Of a stretch of DNA of 36,974 bases, positions 34,917 to 36,974 are shown piece after piece. The translations under genes were made by a program, and so were the position numbers. The notes beneath the pieces are model-generated. The model was given only the letters and a program-made list of their open reading frames with translations, had not been told where the DNA came from and did no database searches. The stretch's first letter is position 1. Every line of letters begins with the position of its first letter. Origin of the DNA: Cellulomonas hominis. Lineage in GTDB: Bacteria; Actinomycetota; Actinomycetes; Actinomycetales; Cellulomonadaceae. Location: the NCBI RefSeq assembly GCF_901521055.1, contig NZ_CABEGA010000042.1, positions 1 through 36,974 on the forward strand, given 5' to 3'.

Positions 34917-35255
34917 ATGGTCGTATTGCGCCGAGAGATCGGTGACGTGCTGCGGGATGCCCGCCAGCGGCAGGGTCGCACCCTGCGCGAGGTGTCCTCC
35001 GCCGCCCGCGTGTCGCTGGGCTACCTCAGCGAGGTCGAGCGCGGTCAGAAGGAGGCGTCGTCGGAGCTGCTCGCGAGCATCTGCGACGCGCTGAACACGC
35101 CGATGTCGCTCGTCCTCCGTGAGGTCAGCGACCGCATCGCGGTGGCCGAGGGGCTGCTGATCCCGGACACGGTCCCGGTCGACCTCGCGTCGGCCCTCAC
35201 CGGCCCGGACAGCGCCTGGAACCGCCGTCGCCCGGAGCTCACCCCGATCGGCTGA
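34917..35255 (+). CDS. clgR: Helix-turn-helix regulator, ClgR type
   Basis: 112 residues with an XRE-type helix-turn-helix ([20 protein letters not shown], then [19 protein letters not shown]). ClgR activates clp protease and stress genes in actinobacteria and normally follows cinA, as here. The C-terminal tail [10 protein letters not shown] resembles a degradable end, fitting known Clp-dependent turnover (family knowledge). ATG 34917 has GAGGGGG 7-13 nt upstream and starts the conserved core. The same frame is open back to GTG 34743, giving a possible 58-residue extension, considered less likely. Confidence 0.9.
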   Translation: MVVLRREIGDVLRDARQRQGRTLREVSSAARVSLGYLSEVERGQKEASSELLASICDALNTPMSLVLREVSDRIAVAEGLLIPDTVPVDLASALTGPDSAWNRRRPELTPIG

Positions 35256-35278
35256 TCCGCTCGCCGGTCCCACCCGAG

Positions 35279-35389
35279 CACCGTCCACGCCCGGTCGTGC
35301 CCGCCCTCGCCGGCGGAGCAGGCCGGGCGTCGGCGTGCCCGGGGACGGACGGTGGCCACGCCCGCCGGCGACCGGCGCCGACGCCGGTC
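35279..35389. terminator. Nested inverted repeats between clgR and nei
   Basis: caccgtcc (35279-35286) pairs with ggacggtg (35347-35354), and directly inside acgcccgg (35287-35294) pairs with ccgggcgt (35323-35330). A third hairpin, gaccggc (35370-35376) / gccggtc (35383-35389), overlaps the nei stop. Likely a bidirectional terminator for convergent genes. Confidence 0.55.
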
Positions 35390-36203
35390 AGGCGGGGGGA
35401 GCGCCCGCCGGCGGCCGTTGGCAGACGCCGCAGAAGTACGCCGGCCGTTCCGTGGGCGGCGTCCCCGCGAGGCCCCGCCGGATCGGCGCGCCGCACCGGC
35501 GGCACGGCTCGCGCAGCCGCCCGTGCACCCACGTCGTGCGGCCGCGGTACGTCTCCCCGGTGGTCGAGGGCGTGGACGTGCCCACCGACCGGAGCATGAT
35601 CGCCCGGGCGACGCGGAGCAGCCGCCCCGGGTCGGGGACCTCGTCGGCCGGCGTCCACGGCCAGATCCGCTCCAGGAACAGCGAGTCGGCCATGTAGATG
35701 GTGCCGATGCCCGCGACGACCGTCTGGTCCAGCAGCACCTCGCACACCGGGGTCGCGCCGCGGGCGGCCCACCGGCGCAGCGCCTCCGGCAGCCCGGCGG
35801 TCTCGAAGTCGTCCGCGAGCAGGTCGGGTCCGAGGTGCCCGACGAGCGTGTGCTCGTCCCGGGTGGGCACCACGTCCAGCATCCCGATCAGCTCGCCGAC
35901 CGCCGTCCAGGTGCTGTTGGCCAGCACCGCCCGGACCGCCGGGTTGGCGGCGCGGGCACCGGGGGAGCCGGTGCGGGCGATCCGCCAGGACCCGTCCATC
36001 CGCAGGTGGGTGTGCAGCGTCCGGCCGTCGTCGAACCGGGTAAGCAGGTGCTTGCCGTAGGACGCCGTGCCGAGCACGGTCCGGCCGACCAGGTCGACGG
36101 TGGCGGCCGTCGGCCAGCGCAGGTCCGCGCGGACCAGCTCCCGGCCGGCGAGCGCCTGGTCCAGGCGGGTGGCGGTGCGCCGCAGGATGTCGCCCTCAGG
36201 CAC
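35388..36203 (-). CDS. nei: Fpg/Nei-family DNA glycosylase
   Basis: 271 residues. It removes oxidised bases and cuts the abasic strand. The catalytic N terminus MPEGD (Pro2, Glu3) and Lys51 (YGKHLL) are present. The helix-two-turn-helix is LLDQTVVAGIGTIYMADSLF (157-176). The zinc finger has Cys234, Cys237, Cys258 and Cys261. MPEGD, rather than MPELP, fits the Nei branch found in actinobacteria. It starts 6 nt after the stop of the Lhr helicase gene on the same strand, a common nei-lhr pair, so the two are an operon. Confidence 0.95.
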   Translation of the reverse strand: MPEGDILRRTATRLDQALAGRELVRADLRWPTAATVDLVGRTVLGTASYGKHLLTRFDDGRTLHTHLRMDGSWRIARTGSPGARAANPAVRAVLANSTWTAVGELIGMLDVVPTRDEHTLVGHLGPDLLADDFETAGLPEALRRWAARGATPVCEVLLDQTVVAGIGTIYMADSLFLERIWPWTPADEVPDPGRLLRVARAIMLRSVGTSTPSTTGETYRGRTTWVHGRLREPCRRCGAPIRRGLAGTPPTERPAYFCGVCQRPPAGAPPA

Positions 36204-36209
36204 CGGCGG

Positions 36210-36974
36210 TCACCGAGCACCCCGCAGCCGCATGCCCCGTGGTGTCGGGGCGAACCCGACCAGGGTGAGCGCCCGGCCCAGCGCGGTCGTCTCCACGCCG
36301 CCGGACAGCAGCTCCTCACCGTCCCCGCGCACCAGCGTCACGCGCCCGAGCCGCCCCTCCCGCACCGCGTCGGCGAGCCGGTCGGCGGCGAGGCGCAGGA
36401 CGGTCTCGTCGTCGCTGAACGTGAGCACGGTCCGTCCGCCCCGCTCCAGGTAGAGCGCGAGCTCGCCGTCGACGAGCACCACGACCGACCCGGCCTTCCG
36501 TCCGGGGCGGTGACCGGTGGGGGCGTCGACGCGCACCGGCCAGCCGAGCGCGGCGCCGTACGGGTTGGCGGGGTCGGTCGCGGCGAGCAGCACCACCGAG
36601 CGGTCGGCGTCCGCGGGCACGGACTGCTCCGCGATCCGCTCGAGCTGTCGGGCGTCGGCGCGCAGCTGGTCCACCGCCCCGGGCAGGGCGAACTGGGAGC
36701 CGCCGAGGTGCTCCACGAAGTACCCGCGCCGCACCTGCCCCGCCTGCTCCAGCGCCGCGAGCACCCGGTACACGGCCGCGAACTGGTTCGAGACGCCCTC
36801 GGCTGGCGCCACCGCCCGGGTGAGGACGCCGTGCCGGTCGAGCAGCTGCGCGGCGAGGGCGTGCGCGCGGCGCGTCGGATCGGGCTCGCGAGCGGACAGC
36901 ACCGACCAGCGCCCGCCCGCCTCGCCGCCGACCGCCACCCCTCCGGCGGCGCCCAGCCCGGCCCCACCCCGCCC
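36210..36974 (-). CDS. lhr: Lhr-family ATP-dependent helicase, C-terminal part (truncated by window)
   Basis: The frame is open through the end of the window; about 254 C-terminal residues are visible. The sequence matches the C-terminal region of large Lhr DNA/RNA helicases: RWSVLSAREPDPTRRAHALA, QLLDRHGVLTRAVAPAEG, then QVRRGYFVEHLGGSQFALPG and GSVVVLVDGELALYLERGG. The helicase motifs lie outside the window. Lhr acts in DNA repair and is often next to a Nei glycosylase in actinobacteria, as here. Confidence 0.9.
   Translation of the reverse strand, partial: GRGGAGLGAAGGVAVGGEAGGRWSVLSAREPDPTRRAHALAAQLLDRHGVLTRAVAPAEGVSNQFAAVYRVLAALEQAGQVRRGYFVEHLGGSQFALPGAVDQLRADARQLERIAEQSVPADADRSVVLLAATDPANPYGAALGWPVRVDAPTGHRPGRKAGSVVVLVDGELALYLERGGRTVLTFSDDETVLRLAADRLADAVREGRLGRVTLVRGDGEELLSGGVETTALGRALTLVGFAPTPRGMRLRGAR

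Overview
The window is chromosomal DNA of very high GC content. It has GTG starts, GTGA/ATGA stop-start overlaps and many leaderless promoters of the form TANNNT followed by 6-8 nt and the start codon. Gene content and order (infB-rbfA-truB-ribF-rpsO-pnp-M16 protease-dapB ... thyA ... dapA-rnj-ftsK-pgsA-cinA-clgR) point to an actinobacterium of the order Micrococcales, probably Cellulomonas or a close relative. That placement is inferred from gene order and protein style, not from a database search. No rRNA, tRNA, CRISPR array, insertion sequence or prophage was seen.

Region 1 (1-11.9 kb) is the translation/RNA-metabolism cluster: the 3' part of infB, rbfA, truB, ribF, rpsO, pnp and an M16 protease. 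A divergent MFS efflux pump/TetR pair sits between rbfA and truB. The TetR stop overlaps the truB start, and a 16-bp palindrome touches the TetR start codon. The truB-ribF and rpsO-pnp spacers are long and rich in inverted and tandem repeats.

Region 2 (12.0-20.2 kb) holds a DUF6597/AraC-like regulator, dapB, a small TPR-like membrane protein, a CBS-GGDEF-EAL cyclic-di-GMP protein, a GNAT acetyltransferase coupled to an aldehyde dehydrogenase, a NylC-like S58 peptidase and thyA.

Region 3 (20.2-25.7 kb) is transport: azlC-azlD (amino-acid export) diverges from a ugp-type ABC operon. That operon has two permeases, a lipoprotein binding protein and a glycerophosphodiester phosphodiesterase, with no ATPase gene. 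A PhoP-type PHO-box match lies in the divergent spacer. The second permease gene appears frameshifted at a run of six C.

Region 4 (25.7-37.0 kb) returns to conserved housekeeping genes: dapA, rnj, ftsK, pgsA, cinA, a clgR-type regulator, a Nei/Fpg DNA glycosylase and the C-terminal end of an Lhr helicase. It is interrupted by a winged-helix protein, a TetR regulator and a divergent four-helix membrane protein. ftsK also seems to have lost its native start through a one-base slip at a C run.

No wholly new multi-gene system was found. The most interesting signals are non-coding: the structured truB-ribF spacer, a 12-nt arm shared by two convergent terminators, TetR operators and a possible PHO box. 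The other notable signals are the two poly-C frameshifts.
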